NCBI RefSeq assembly: GCF_947498805.1
Contig: NZ_CANMLT010000003.1
Coordinates: 434,001-498,000, forward strand
Length of the DNA stretch: 64,000 bases
Direction: 5' to 3'
Origin: an uncultured Tenacibaculum sp.
Lineage (GTDB): Bacteria > Bacteroidota > Bacteroidia > Flavobacteriales > Flavobacteriaceae
Shown: positions 17,731-26,635 of the stretch, in pieces
Numbering within the stretch: position 1 is the stretch's first letter
Layout: every line of letters starts with the position of its first letter
The notes under the pieces: generated by a model
What the model was told of the DNA's origin: nothing
Database searches by the model: none
The model's input: only the letters and a program-made list of their open reading frames with translations
Made by a program: the position numbers and the translations under genes

Positions 17731-19608
17731 TTATCTACCCATATAAACTAATAATACAGATATGTCGCTTGGTGATACTCCACTTATTCTGCTAGCTTGT
17801 GAAATACTAGTAGGTTGAATTTTACTTAGCTTTTCTCTTGCTTCAAATGAAAGTGATTTTACTTTACTGTAATCAAAGCTTGATGGGATTGGAACGTTTT
17901 CTAATCTGTTTAATTTATCAGCGTTCGCTTTTTCCTTTTCTATATATCCAGAATACTTTAAATGTATTTCTACTTGTTCTATGATTTCTGAATCAATATT
18001 GTTTTCTTGGATAAAAGAATTTAACTTTTGAATAGTTAATAAATCAGAAAAATCAATTTGAGGTCTTGAAGCGATCTTAACTAGTTTCATAGATTGATTA
18101 ATAGGAGCAGAGTTTTTACGTTCTAAAATAGGGTTTACCTCTTCCTTTTTAATGCTTAATTCTTCTATGAATTTGATTAATGAATTTGTTTTATTTTTCT
18201 TTTCGATGACACGATCTAAACGATCTTGTTTTGCTAAACCAATAGCGTGCGATTGTTCAGTTAAGCGAATATCGGCATTATCTTGTCTTAAAAGAGTTCT
18301 GTATTCTGCACGTGAGGTAAACATTCTATATGGTTCTTCCGTACCTTTTGTAATTAGATCATCAATTAAAACACCTATATAAGCTTCGCTTCTTTTTAAT
18401 ATAAATGGTTCTTTGTTTTGAGTTTTTAATGCAGCATTTACTCCTGCCATTAATCCTTGTGCAGCTGCTTCTTCATAACCAGTTGTTCCATTTATTTGTC
18501 CAGCAAAGAATAAGTTTTCAATTAACTTAGTTTCTAAGTTGTGTTTTAATTGTGTTGGTGGGAAATAATCGTATTCGATAGCGTACCCATATCTAAAGAA
18601 TTTTACTTTTTCAAAACCTGGTATAGATCGGATTGCTTTGTCTTGAATATCTTCAGGTAATGAAGTAGAAAAACCATTTACATATATTTCAACGGTATTC
18701 CATCCTTCTGGTTCAACGAATACTTGATGACGTTCTTTCTCAGCGAAACGATTGATTTTATCTTCTACAGAAGGGCAATAACGTGGTCCAGTAGATTTGA
18801 TTCTACCATTAAACATTGGAGAACGATCAAAACCTTCTCGAAGTAATTCATGTACTTCAGGATTGGTATAAGTTAGGTAACAAGAACGTTGTTTAGTTAA
18901 TCGTTCTGTAGTCGGTAAATAAGAGAATTTTTCTGGGTTATCATCACCAGGTTGCTCTGTCATTTTAGAATAATCTAAAGAGCGTCCATCAACACGTGGA
19001 GGAGTTCCTGTTTTCATTCTTCCAGACTCAAAACCTTTTGCAACTAAGTCTTCCGTAATTCCTGTTGAAGCACCCTCTCCTGCTCTACCACCTCCAAAAG
19101 TTTTTTCACCAATATGAATTAATCCATTTAAGAAAGTACCAGCAGTTACAATAACAGTTTTTGCTTTTATTTCTAATCCTAAAGCTGTTTTAACTCCTGT
19201 AATTTTATCTCCATCGAAGATTAAACCGTTTACAGAATCTTGATAGAAATCTAAATTTTCAGTTTGCTCTAACATGGTTCTCCAGCACTCAGCAAATTGC
19301 ATACGATCAGATTGAGCTCTCGGGCTCCACATTGCAGGTCCTTTAGATTTGTTAAGCATTTTAAACTGTATAGCTGTTTTATCAGTTACAATTGCGCTAT
19401 AACCACCTAAGGCATCTATTTCACGAACTATTTGCCCTTTTGCAATTCCACCCATAGCAGGATTACAACTCATTTGAGCAATATTTTGTAAGTTCATTGT
19501 AATAAGTAAGGTGTGTGCCCCCATATTAGCACTAGCTGCTGCTGCTTCACTACCAGCATGCCCACCTCCTACTACAATAACATCATAAACTGTATTATAT
19601 AAACTCAT
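17731..19608 (-). CDS. mnmG: tRNA U34 carboxymethylaminomethyl modification enzyme MnmG (GidA)
   Basis: The FAD-dependent partner of MnmE, forming cmnm5U34 in the tRNA wobble position. The 625-residue protein begins with the FAD dinucleotide-binding motif VVGGGHAGSEAA (G14-G19) and has the family blocks MSCNPAMGGIAKGQIVREIDALGG, TPPRVDGRS and NGTTGYEEAAAQGL. The C-terminal helical domain ending in SGVSPSDISVLLVYMGR is the usual MnmE/tRNA-binding end. Complete and of normal length. In many bacteria this gene is near the origin of replication; here parS-like palindromes flank it on both sides. Confidence 0.97.
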   Translation of the reverse strand: MSLYNTVYDVIVVGGGHAGSEAAAASANMGAHTLLITMNLQNIAQMSCNPAMGGIAKGQIVREIDALGGYSAIVTDKTAIQFKMLNKSKGPAMWSPRAQSDRMQFAECWRTMLEQTENLDFYQDSVNGLIFDGDKITGVKTALGLEIKAKTVIVTAGTFLNGLIHIGEKTFGGGRAGEGASTGITEDLVAKGFESGRMKTGTPPRVDGRSLDYSKMTEQPGDDNPEKFSYLPTTERLTKQRSCYLTYTNPEVHELLREGFDRSPMFNGRIKSTGPRYCPSVEDKINRFAEKERHQVFVEPEGWNTVEIYVNGFSTSLPEDIQDKAIRSIPGFEKVKFFRYGYAIEYDYFPPTQLKHNLETKLIENLFFAGQINGTTGYEEAAAQGLMAGVNAALKTQNKEPFILKRSEAYIGVLIDDLITKGTEEPYRMFTSRAEYRTLLRQDNADIRLTEQSHAIGLAKQDRLDRVIEKKNKTNSLIKFIEELSIKKEEVNPILERKNSAPINQSMKLVKIASRPQIDFSDLLTIQKLNSFIQENNIDSEIIEQVEIHLKYSGYIEKEKANADKLNRLENVPIPSSFDYSKVKSLSFEAREKLSKIQPTSISQASRISGVSPSDISVLLVYMGR

Positions 19609-19619
19609 TTTTTTATATC

Positions 19620-19635
19620 AGTTCCACGTGGAACT
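19620..19635. other. Perfect parS-like palindrome
   Basis: AGTTCCACGTGGAACT is a perfect 16-bp palindrome. Its core GTTCCACGTGGAAC (19621-19634) matches, from memory, the ParB-binding parS core described in Pseudomonas. It lies between ybeY and mnmG, 12 bases before the mnmG start codon (minus strand). Confidence 0.6.
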
Positions 19636-19643
19636 TTAAGATT

Positions 19644-20057
19644 TTATTGATTTAAAATTTCTAAACATTCGTTTTCTTTCGAACGCATAATCTCTTTTTC
19701 TTCCGCTGTTTTGTCTTTGTATTTCATATAGTGTAATACACCATGAATAACTACTCGATGTAATTCATTTGTAAAGGTAGTGTCAAAATCATTTGCATTG
19801 TCCGCTACTCTTTCAGTAGAAATAAAAATATCTCCACCAACTAATAAACCCATAGTGTAGTCAAAACTAATGATATCGGTTAACGTATCGTGTTGTAAAA
19901 ACTCAACGTTTATTTTGTGTAAATATGCATCATCACAAAATATATAGTTAAGTTCACCCAATTCAAAACCTTCTTTTTCGATACATGTTTGTATCCATTC
20001 AGAGGTCTTAGATTCGTTTTCTAATTTAAAATCGTTTTCGTAATTAAATTGTATCAT
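19644..20057 (-). CDS. ybeY: rRNA maturation RNase YbeY
   Basis: A single-strand endoribonuclease acting in 16S rRNA 3'-end maturation and ribosome quality control. With ATG 20057 the product is 137 residues, close to Bacteroidota YbeY length; an upstream ATG at 20093 adds 12 residues of doubtful value. The metal-site motif is HGVLHYMKYKD (residues 105-115): the first two His ligands are present, but the third His of the usual HGxLHLxGYDH pattern is replaced. That variation also occurs in other Bacteroidota, to my knowledge. DIISFDY and GDIFIS are the other conserved blocks. Co-oriented with mnmG. Confidence 0.88.
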   Translation of the reverse strand: MIQFNYENDFKLENESKTSEWIQTCIEKEGFELGELNYIFCDDAYLHKINVEFLQHDTLTDIISFDYTMGLLVGGDIFISTERVADNANDFDTTFTNELHRVVIHGVLHYMKYKDKTAEEKEIMRSKENECLEILNQ

Positions 20058-20116
20058 TCGTTTAGATTGAAATTTAAAGGAGTAACTGTTCAATCTAAAC
20101 GAATCATTTAGAAGTG

Positions 20117-23100
20117 TTACTCTTTTGTTTTAGGAGTATTAAAATACTCTTGTACCTTCTTTTTGTAATTTTGGCGCAAAGGTAGTGATTGTCTATTTAA
20201 AATCTCTGTTTGGTTATAAAACAACTTCTTAAATTGTAGTTGCTTAGCATTAGAATTATTAAAATTATTAAGATTCGTACGAGATTTTCGTTGTTTGTCA
20301 CGGTTTTGTTCAAAGGTAGCTTTGTCTAGTTTTAATAATTCATAGTTTAATTGCTGCATTCTATTAATAGTTTGCTGCGTAAAACCTTTTTCTAGAATTT
20401 CGTTTTCTAATTGCTCCATTTGTTTTAATGCCTTCTTAGCATTTCCATTTCCGTCTTTTCCTTCTTTAATAGCGTTTTCTAATTGTTGCCTTAATTCTGA
20501 TTGCTCTTTGTAAATCTCATACAATTCACCGTCTAAATCATCTCCTTGTCCGTTGTTACCTTTTTGCTTTTCTCCTTCACCTTGTTGTTTTCCTTTATTA
20601 CCATTTTGAGGTTTACCTTGATTCTTTTTTTGCAATCCTTGATTCATTTTTTGCATTAAAGATTCTTGCTTTTGAATAATGTCTGGTAAACTAAAAGACT
20701 TTCCTTTCCCCTTCCCTTGTCCACTTCCTGGTTTAGGATTTTGCATTGCATCTAAAGTATTACTTAACATATCTGCTAAGTTATTTGCAGCAGTCATTAC
20801 ATATTGTTGATTAGAAAGTCCGTTTCTAAAATTATTATCTGCAAAGTTTTCTAAAGACTGATCTAAATTGTAATGAGCATCTGCTAAATGATTTTGAATT
20901 TTAGAACTTATTTTCGGATTTTTCATTGATAGTACAAATAAACTATCATCTATATGTTCAAAATACTCTTTAAGCTGATGTTGCTTTTGTAAGTTTTTAC
21001 CAAAGTTAGGATGTGACGAGTTCGATCCAGAAAAGGTGTTCATTAAAGATTCTTGATCGAAAGAGAATGTAATTAAGTTCTCTAAAACCTGACGTAATCC
21101 TTCCATGGTTTCTTCTTCCATTTCTGCACTCATGGATTGCATAGAGTTTTGCATTTTTTGACTCATCTCTTGCATCTTTTTTGAGGCTTTCTTTTGATTC
21201 TTTTTTGCTTCAGATTGATTTTTGTTATCTAGGTTTTCTTGAGCTTTGTTAAGTTCATTTTCTGTTTCCTTTTTCATTTCTTCCATAGAAGGAATGTCCA
21301 TAGGTTGTTTTAAATTTTCGTTGTCTTTCTTTAGCTCATCCAATTCTTTTTTGGCTTGATCAAACTCTTTTTGAATTTCTTTTTGTTGTTCAGAAGTACT
21401 CTCCTTTTTTGAAAGCTCTTCTTGTTTCTTTGCAAGCTCGTTTAATTTATCAGCTATTTGCATTGTCTTTTGTTCAACATAAAAACGTTTGGTAAGCTCT
21501 AAGATTCTTTCCAAGCTACGTTCTTGTTGTTTGTTTTGAGAAGCTAGTTCTTTAGCTTTTTTAAGTAGGTCTTCTTTGTTTAGTTTTTCGGCAAGCTTTT
21601 TTAATTCATCTAAAGTTTTTTGTTGCTTTTCTAATTGCTTTAATTCGTCAATTCGCTTCTGTAAATCTTCTTTATTTTCTTGTAGTTTTTCGTTTTGAGA
21701 AGGTTTTTCTTCTAAATTCTCTTGTAACTTATTTGTTTGACGTTGCATCATTTTTTGATATTGCTCTTGTCTTTTTAATAAGTTTTGAATTTTCTTTTGA
21801 TCATTCCAATTCATATTCTTTTTGTTTTGAATATCGAACTGAACTTTCTCTAAAGCTTTCTTATTCTTTTGTTGGTTTTGAAGTGAATTTTCTAAGTTGT
21901 CTATATAATCTTTTTGTTCTTTTAATAATTCCTCTTCAATCTCTTCTGTAGTTTTTTGTCTATATGAAAACTTTTTACTGCTTGCTTTTTTACTTCCGTT
22001 AACAGCATCATTATCGAAAATTTGAAAGAACATCTCATAATTTACTCCTTCATTTAAGTTTAAATTATTCGGAAAAGAATAGAAAAAAGATTGAATGTTT
22101 TCTCTACCAATTTCAATATTATGAATATTTATATTTTCGGGTTGATTCATATCATAATACACAAGCTCTAATTTTTTAAAACCATAATCATCTGAAATCT
22201 TTCCGGCAAATTGAGCTTCTCCTCTACTAATACTATCAATATTTGAATTAACAATAATTTGAGGAAATTCATCTTTTATTACATCAACAGTAAACTGTAA
22301 ATTATCGTAGTTACTTAAGAATGCATTAGAAGTTGAAATTTGATATTCTATAGGTTTTAGAATTTTCTTTTCATAAGAAAAGTCGTCAGTATCATTTTGT
22401 GTGAAAATTTCTTTTTTCTTATTGTTTATAAAATTAACGGTATCAGTTTCAATGGTTTTGATGCTCCATTTTATGAATGTTCCTTGTGGAACAATTGTGT
22501 TTCCAGAATTTTCTAAGAGCTCATTTTTCTTTCCAGTATACTTTGGATATACCAATTCCATACGAATATTTTGGATTGATGGAGCTTTGATGATATTGAT
22601 AGTATAATCATTCGATTGCACATTAGTTGAGGAAACATAAAACTCAATGGCATTTTGTATGTTGTTAAAAGTATATGAGTATAACCCTACTCCTTCATTT
22701 TGCATATAGTATTCTTGATTGTCAAAATGAATCTTAACATCATTTGGAAGTACTTCTCCTTTTGCTTCTACATAAACTGTTAAAGGTTTTCCTTGAATTA
22801 CATTTAAATCTTTTGAAGTAAGAAAGAATGAAAAAGGTGCAGGAGGTGCATAAGCGGTTTTATGGTTTACAATACGATCGAAACTTTGATTAATGTTTTT
22901 ATCAAAACCAGTAAAAAGAGAAATTAACCAAATGAATACAGGTAACAGTACGTATTTTAAGTATTTTTTATTTGCAGAAAAATTAATCGCTTTAGAAAAA
23001 GGAATAGGTTGCAGTTCATTCGATTTTTGTTCAATACTTGCAATTAATAAATCAGATTGATTAGAATCTTGCTTAAGCTGTAGAATGTTTAATAACTTAT

Positions 23101-23416
23101 CTTTTACTTCAGGAAAATGGTTTCCAATAATTTTAGAAGCTTCTTCTTGAGATATTCCATTTTTTAAACCCAATATTTTAAAAATAGGAAAACATATAAA
23201 TCGAACTAGTAAAACAAGTTCTACGGCAATAAAAATCCAAAAAAGAAAAGTTCTATAGGTTGGTTGTAACCATAAAAAGTATTCAATAAATACTGTAAAG
23301 AAAAAATACAATAAGCCTAATGAAACGAATAAAATACTTCCTTTTATTAATTCGTTTAGATAAAACTTTTTGCTAAACTGTTGTAATTTGTGTTCTATTT
23401 TGTTTAAAAAAGTCAT
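20117..23416 (-). CDS. DUF4175-like large membrane protein with long coiled coil
   Basis: A 1099-residue protein. Two hydrophobic helices in residues 25-80 and one at about 153-172 anchor it. A beta-rich extracytoplasmic region with Ig-like strands follows (about 180-480). Then comes a very long Lys/Glu/Gln-rich coiled coil (about 490-800) and an Asn/Gln/Gly/Lys-rich C-terminal region. This is the DUF4175 architecture conserved in Bacteroidota; its biochemical role is unknown. It is in a minus-strand run ending with ybeY and mnmG, starting after the small CxC protein at 23423. The low-complexity region uses the same AT-rich codons as its neighbours, so recent transfer is not suggested. Confidence 0.8.
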   Translation of the reverse strand: MTFLNKIEHKLQQFSKKFYLNELIKGSILFVSLGLLYFFFTVFIEYFLWLQPTYRTFLFWIFIAVELVLLVRFICFPIFKILGLKNGISQEEASKIIGNHFPEVKDKLLNILQLKQDSNQSDLLIASIEQKSNELQPIPFSKAINFSANKKYLKYVLLPVFIWLISLFTGFDKNINQSFDRIVNHKTAYAPPAPFSFFLTSKDLNVIQGKPLTVYVEAKGEVLPNDVKIHFDNQEYYMQNEGVGLYSYTFNNIQNAIEFYVSSTNVQSNDYTINIIKAPSIQNIRMELVYPKYTGKKNELLENSGNTIVPQGTFIKWSIKTIETDTVNFINNKKKEIFTQNDTDDFSYEKKILKPIEYQISTSNAFLSNYDNLQFTVDVIKDEFPQIIVNSNIDSISRGEAQFAGKISDDYGFKKLELVYYDMNQPENINIHNIEIGRENIQSFFYSFPNNLNLNEGVNYEMFFQIFDNDAVNGSKKASSKKFSYRQKTTEEIEEELLKEQKDYIDNLENSLQNQQKNKKALEKVQFDIQNKKNMNWNDQKKIQNLLKRQEQYQKMMQRQTNKLQENLEEKPSQNEKLQENKEDLQKRIDELKQLEKQQKTLDELKKLAEKLNKEDLLKKAKELASQNKQQERSLERILELTKRFYVEQKTMQIADKLNELAKKQEELSKKESTSEQQKEIQKEFDQAKKELDELKKDNENLKQPMDIPSMEEMKKETENELNKAQENLDNKNQSEAKKNQKKASKKMQEMSQKMQNSMQSMSAEMEEETMEGLRQVLENLITFSFDQESLMNTFSGSNSSHPNFGKNLQKQHQLKEYFEHIDDSLFVLSMKNPKISSKIQNHLADAHYNLDQSLENFADNNFRNGLSNQQYVMTAANNLADMLSNTLDAMQNPKPGSGQGKGKGKSFSLPDIIQKQESLMQKMNQGLQKKNQGKPQNGNKGKQQGEGEKQKGNNGQGDDLDGELYEIYKEQSELRQQLENAIKEGKDGNGNAKKALKQMEQLENEILEKGFTQQTINRMQQLNYELLKLDKATFEQNRDKQRKSRTNLNNFNNSNAKQLQFKKLFYNQTEILNRQSLPLRQNYKKKVQEYFNTPKTKE

Positions 23417-23422
23417 ACAGTA

Positions 23423-23623
23423 CTATTGAAGAGTATTAATATTAATAGTGTTTTTGTGTTTTATTTTTCTGCTAAATTTTTCAGAACTGCATACAAAACA
23501 ACTACAAGGTTTTCCGTGAGATCTGTATGCATAAAAGTTTCCTTCTCGTTCATCTAAGCCTAAAGTGCGTACTCTTTTCTTATACTTTAGCATTTTTATG
23601 CGAAATCGCGCTCTTTTATTCAT
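23423..23623 (-). CDS. Small conserved Cys-motif basic protein (66 aa)
   Basis: A 66-residue, strongly basic protein (MNKRARFRIKMLKYKKRVRTLG) with a central GLDEREGNFYAYRSHGKPCSCFVCSS segment. The CxCxxC cluster after HGKP could bind zinc. Short proteins with an NFYxYxSHGKPCSC pattern occur widely in Flavobacteriia, as far as I recall, but none has an assigned function. It directly precedes the DUF4175 gene, with six bases between them, so it is probably the first gene of that transcript. Confidence 0.7.
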   Translation of the reverse strand: MNKRARFRIKMLKYKKRVRTLGLDEREGNFYAYRSHGKPCSCFVCSSEKFSRKIKHKNTININTLQ

Positions 23624-23748
23624 CTATAAAAGTGTTATTTTTCTTAGCAACTATAAAATTACATTTTTTTCTTCAAGTTTCTTGTTAAAGAATTGTGTAA
23701 GTATTAGCTTAGTAACGCTACTAAACACATAAATCTAAAAGTATACAT

Positions 23749-24585
23749 ATGAAAAACATGAAACAACTAACCATTATTGCAGCATTGTTGATATCATTTT
23801 CAATGTTTTCTCAAAGTCCATGGACTAAAAAGAAAGGAGAAGGATATGTTCAACTATCTTTTACTACAATTGCTAATTATGATCAATTGTATGGAAATCC
23901 AGATTATCCAACACAAAGGGAAATTACAGACAATACACTTCAAGTGTATGCAGAGTATGGGTTATCTGATAAAACTACATTAATAGGAAGTATTCCTTTA
24001 AAATTAGTAAAGTCCGGTAAAGCAGTAGCAACTACTCCAGTAATTACAGAAGAGTCTAAAACAAGTTTAGGGAATATTCAATTAGGAATTAAGCATAACT
24101 TTATTAATAAAAAATGGTTGCTATCTGGTCAGTTAACTGTTGAAGCGAATACAAGTAGTTATGAAGCTGCTTCTGGCTTACGTACAGGATATGATGCTTG
24201 GAGTTTTACACCATTAGTAATTGCTGGAAGAGGTTTTAACAAATGGTATATACAAGCATTTACTGGTTTTGATATTCGTACGAATGATTACAGTAGTAAC
24301 TATAAATTAGGAGGAGAAGTTGGTTATAAGACCTTAGATTGGTTATGGGTAGCAGGTTTTTTAGATGGTGTAATGTCATTAAAAAATGGTGATTTAGTAC
24401 AAACTCCACAAAATATAGCTACTGGATTGTATGTAAATGATCAGAGTTTCGCAGCATTTGGATTAAAACTAATTGGAGAATTTAGTGACAATTTTGGAGC
24501 TAATTTAGGATTAGGTGGTGCATTTGCTGGAAGAAATGTTCCTAAAAAGCCAGCAATAAGCTTTGGATTATACCATAAATTCTAA
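23749..24585 (+). CDS. Outer-membrane beta-barrel protein, transporter-like
   Basis: A 278-residue protein with a signal peptide (IIAALLISFSMFSQ) followed by alternating amphipathic strands ending in a terminal aromatic residue (PAISFGLYHKF), typical of outer-membrane barrels. Strands such as LGNIQLGIKHNF, WLLSGQLTVEAN and GLKLIGEFSDNFGANLGLGG are visible. The cargo or role is not recognisable. The start could be ATG 23749 or the next ATG at 23758 (three codons on). Single gene; terminator-like hairpins follow. Confidence 0.7.
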   Translation: MKNMKQLTIIAALLISFSMFSQSPWTKKKGEGYVQLSFTTIANYDQLYGNPDYPTQREITDNTLQVYAEYGLSDKTTLIGSIPLKLVKSGKAVATTPVITEESKTSLGNIQLGIKHNFINKKWLLSGQLTVEANTSSYEAASGLRTGYDAWSFTPLVIAGRGFNKWYIQAFTGFDIRTNDYSSNYKLGGEVGYKTLDWLWVAGFLDGVMSLKNGDLVQTPQNIATGLYVNDQSFAAFGLKLIGEFSDNFGANLGLGGAFAGRNVPKKPAISFGLYHKF

Positions 24586-24589
24586 AGAA

Positions 24590-24740
24590 ATAAGGGAAAG
24601 CCTTACTTATTTTATGGTGTTTTTTAAGGAATTAAGTCAAAGAAGTCATATATTGTGAATTCAAATAAATATAAAGAAGCAAAATTCATTTTGCTAGAGT
24701 TTTTAAAAAGTAAGGTAAATCCTTACTTTTTTTATGGACT
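24590..24740. repeat. Two related hairpin segments downstream of the barrel gene
   Basis: Two stretches, near 24591-24630 and 24700-24745, share the pattern stem / CCTTACTT / T-rich / TTATGG. The second (AAAGTAAGG, loop TAAAT, CCTTACTTT, 24706-24732) has a T7 tract and looks like a terminator. I see no gene between them. Confidence 0.45.
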
Positions 24741-24808
24741 TTTTTTAATGAAATAAATAAGTATCCTATAAATTGCAATCACTAACTAACCTTAAAATTT
24801 TTATAAAC

Positions 24809-24961
24809 ATGTTAAATAGCATTTCACGTTTGGGAAAAGAACTAAACAAAGATGAGCAAAAGAACATTAATGGAGGGTGGAGACATATTAGATGTTTTAA
24901 AGATAGTGACTGTCCGCCATGGGATTCTTTTTGCCTTAATGGCTACTGCCAATACATGTAA
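24809..24961 (+). CDS. Double-glycine leader peptide with Cys-rich core (bacteriocin or signal-like)
   Basis: A 50-residue precursor. The leader MLNSISRLGKELNKDEQKNINGG ends in Gly-Gly, with the Leu/Leu/Ile spacing and LxxxEQKxINGG pattern of peptides processed by C39-peptidase ABC exporters. The predicted mature part starts with Trp and holds four cysteines (CFKDSDC, then FCLNGYC), enough for two disulfides in a knottin-like arrangement. Start ATG 24809 was preferred to an upstream TTG at 24773. No exporter or immunity gene is adjacent. A strong terminator follows. Confidence 0.7.
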   Translation: MLNSISRLGKELNKDEQKNINGGWRHIRCFKDSDCPPWDSFCLNGYCQYM

Positions 24962-24967
24962 AATTTT

Positions 24968-24995
24968 AAAAGCGAGTTTAACTCGCTTTTTTTTA
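24968..24995 (+). terminator. Terminator of the GG-leader peptide gene
   Basis: AAAAGCGAGT and AACTCGCTTTT form a stem with a very short loop and a T8 tract. Confidence 0.85.
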
Positions 24996-25032
24996 TGCTT
25001 AAAAACCACTTTAGAATTGCAAAAATGATAAG

Positions 25033-25040
25033 TATCTTTG
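25033..25040 (+). promoter_or_regulatory. Flavobacterial -7 promoter box of gltX
   Basis: TATCTTTG matches TAnnTTTG, 23 bases before the gltX start codon. Confidence 0.65.
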
Positions 25041-25063
25041 CGCTTTCAAATTGAATTTTAAAA

Positions 25064-26578
25064 ATGACTGAAAACGTAAGAGTACGCTTTGCTCCGAGTC
25101 CAACCGGACCTTTACACATGGGTGGTGTTAGAACAGCCTTGTTTAATTACTTATTTGCTAAAAAACATAACGGAACCTTTGTTTTACGTATTGAAGATAC
25201 CGATCAAACACGTTATGTAGCCAATGCAGAACAATACATTATTGATTCATTAGATTGGTGTCAAATACCTTTTGATGAAGGTCCAGGTAGAAATGAAAAA
25301 TTTGGTCCTTACCGTCAGTCAGAGAGAAAAGAATTATATAAGAAATATGCCGATGAATTAATTGAAAAAGGATGGGCATATTATGCATTTGATACTGCTG
25401 ATGAGTTAAATACGCACAGAAAAAACCATGAAGAGAACGGAAAAACGTTTATCTATAACTGGCATAATCGAGAGAAATTACAAAATTCACTAGCATTATC
25501 TGCTGAAGAAGTTTCAGCAAAAATAGCTGCTGGAGAAAAATTTGTAGTACGTTTTAAATCTCCAAAAGATGAGATTTTAGTATTACAAGATGAAATCCGT
25601 GGAGAAATAAAAATAGATTCTAACTTATTGGATGACAAGGTTTTATTTAAATCTGATGGAATGCCAACTTATCATTTAGCAAACATTGTTGATGATCATT
25701 TAATGGAAATTTCTCATGTAATTCGAGGAGAAGAATGGTTACCATCGTTAGCATTACACGTATTGTTGTACAGAGCTTTTGGTTGGACTGCACCAAAATT
25801 TGCGCATTTACCATTAATCTTAAAGCCTGTTGGTAAAGGTAAGTTAAGTAAACGTGATGGAGATAAATTAGGTTTCCCTGTTTTCCCATTAGAATATACC
25901 AATGAAACAACAGGAGATGTTTCACGTGGATACAAAGAAGACGGTTATTTCCCAGAGGCATTTGTAAATATGCTATCGTTATTAGGATGGAATCCAGGTA
26001 CTGAGCAAGAGCTTTTTAGTTTAGAAGAGTTGATTCAGTTATTTGATTTACAAAGAGTTAGTAAATCTGGAGCTAAGTTTAGCCCTGAAAAAACACAGTG
26101 GTTTAACGAACAATATTTACAACAAAAATCAGACAAGGAATTAGCTGGTTTATACCAACCTATTTTAGTAAATAACGGAATATCTGCAGATGCAGAGTAT
26201 GTAGAGAAAGTAGTTGGTTTAATAAAAGAGAGAGCTACGTTTGTGGCAGATTTCTGGGACTTATCTAACTTTTTCTTTGTAAACCCTTCAGAATATGATG
26301 CAAAAGCAAGTAAAAAGCAATGGAAAGAAGGAACACCTGACTTAATGAAAGAATTGGTAAAAGTAATTGATAACATTGAAGACTTTAGCTCAGAAAATAC
26401 AGAAGCAAAAGTAAAAGAATGGATTACTGCTAAGGAAGTTGGATTTGGTAAAGTAATGCAACCGCTTCGTTTAAGCTTAGTAGGAGCTTTAAAAGGCCCT
26501 CACCTATTTGATATCATATCAATGATTGGTAAACACGCAACTATTGATCGAATAAACAATGCAATAGCAACATTATAA
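25064..26578 (+). CDS. gltX: Glutamyl-tRNA synthetase
   Basis: Class I aminoacyl-tRNA synthetase charging tRNA-Glu, cytoplasmic. The 504-residue protein opens with VRFAPSPTGPLHMGGVRTA, containing the HIGH-type motif HMGG at 18-21; the KMSKS-equivalent KLSKRDG is near residue 260. The C-terminal half has the anticodon-binding helical domain (WITAKEVGFGKVMQPLRLSLVG at the end). Length and motifs are complete. Single-gene unit with a clear promoter box and a bidirectional terminator. Confidence 0.97.
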   Translation: MTENVRVRFAPSPTGPLHMGGVRTALFNYLFAKKHNGTFVLRIEDTDQTRYVANAEQYIIDSLDWCQIPFDEGPGRNEKFGPYRQSERKELYKKYADELIEKGWAYYAFDTADELNTHRKNHEENGKTFIYNWHNREKLQNSLALSAEEVSAKIAAGEKFVVRFKSPKDEILVLQDEIRGEIKIDSNLLDDKVLFKSDGMPTYHLANIVDDHLMEISHVIRGEEWLPSLALHVLLYRAFGWTAPKFAHLPLILKPVGKGKLSKRDGDKLGFPVFPLEYTNETTGDVSRGYKEDGYFPEAFVNMLSLLGWNPGTEQELFSLEELIQLFDLQRVSKSGAKFSPEKTQWFNEQYLQQKSDKELAGLYQPILVNNGISADAEYVEKVVGLIKERATFVADFWDLSNFFFVNPSEYDAKASKKQWKEGTPDLMKELVKVIDNIEDFSSENTEAKVKEWITAKEVGFGKVMQPLRLSLVGALKGPHLFDIISMIGKHATIDRINNAIATL

Positions 26579-26583
26579 AAACA

Positions 26584-26612
26584 AAAAAGCGGCCTTAAGA
26601 GCCGCTTTTTTT
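26584..26612. terminator. Bidirectional terminator
   Basis: AAAAAAGCGGC and GCCGCTTTTTT form a GC-rich stem between the convergent gltX and outer-membrane protein genes. Confidence 0.9.
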
Positions 26613-26635
26613 ATGTTTATATATGTCTAATACTG

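Noticed and set aside
22479..22494. TGTTCCTTGTGGAACA, a palindromic parS look-alike inside the DUF4175 gene
   Set aside because: The core CACGTG is missing (TTGT instead) and it lies in coding sequence; likely chance.
25918..25933. TGTTTCACGTGGATAC in gltX as a parS site
   Set aside because: Left half matches but the right half has four mismatches, and it encodes conserved protein sequence.
25647..25961. Open frames antisense to gltX
   Set aside because: Composition follows the codons of the well-supported gltX gene; no promoter box or homology.
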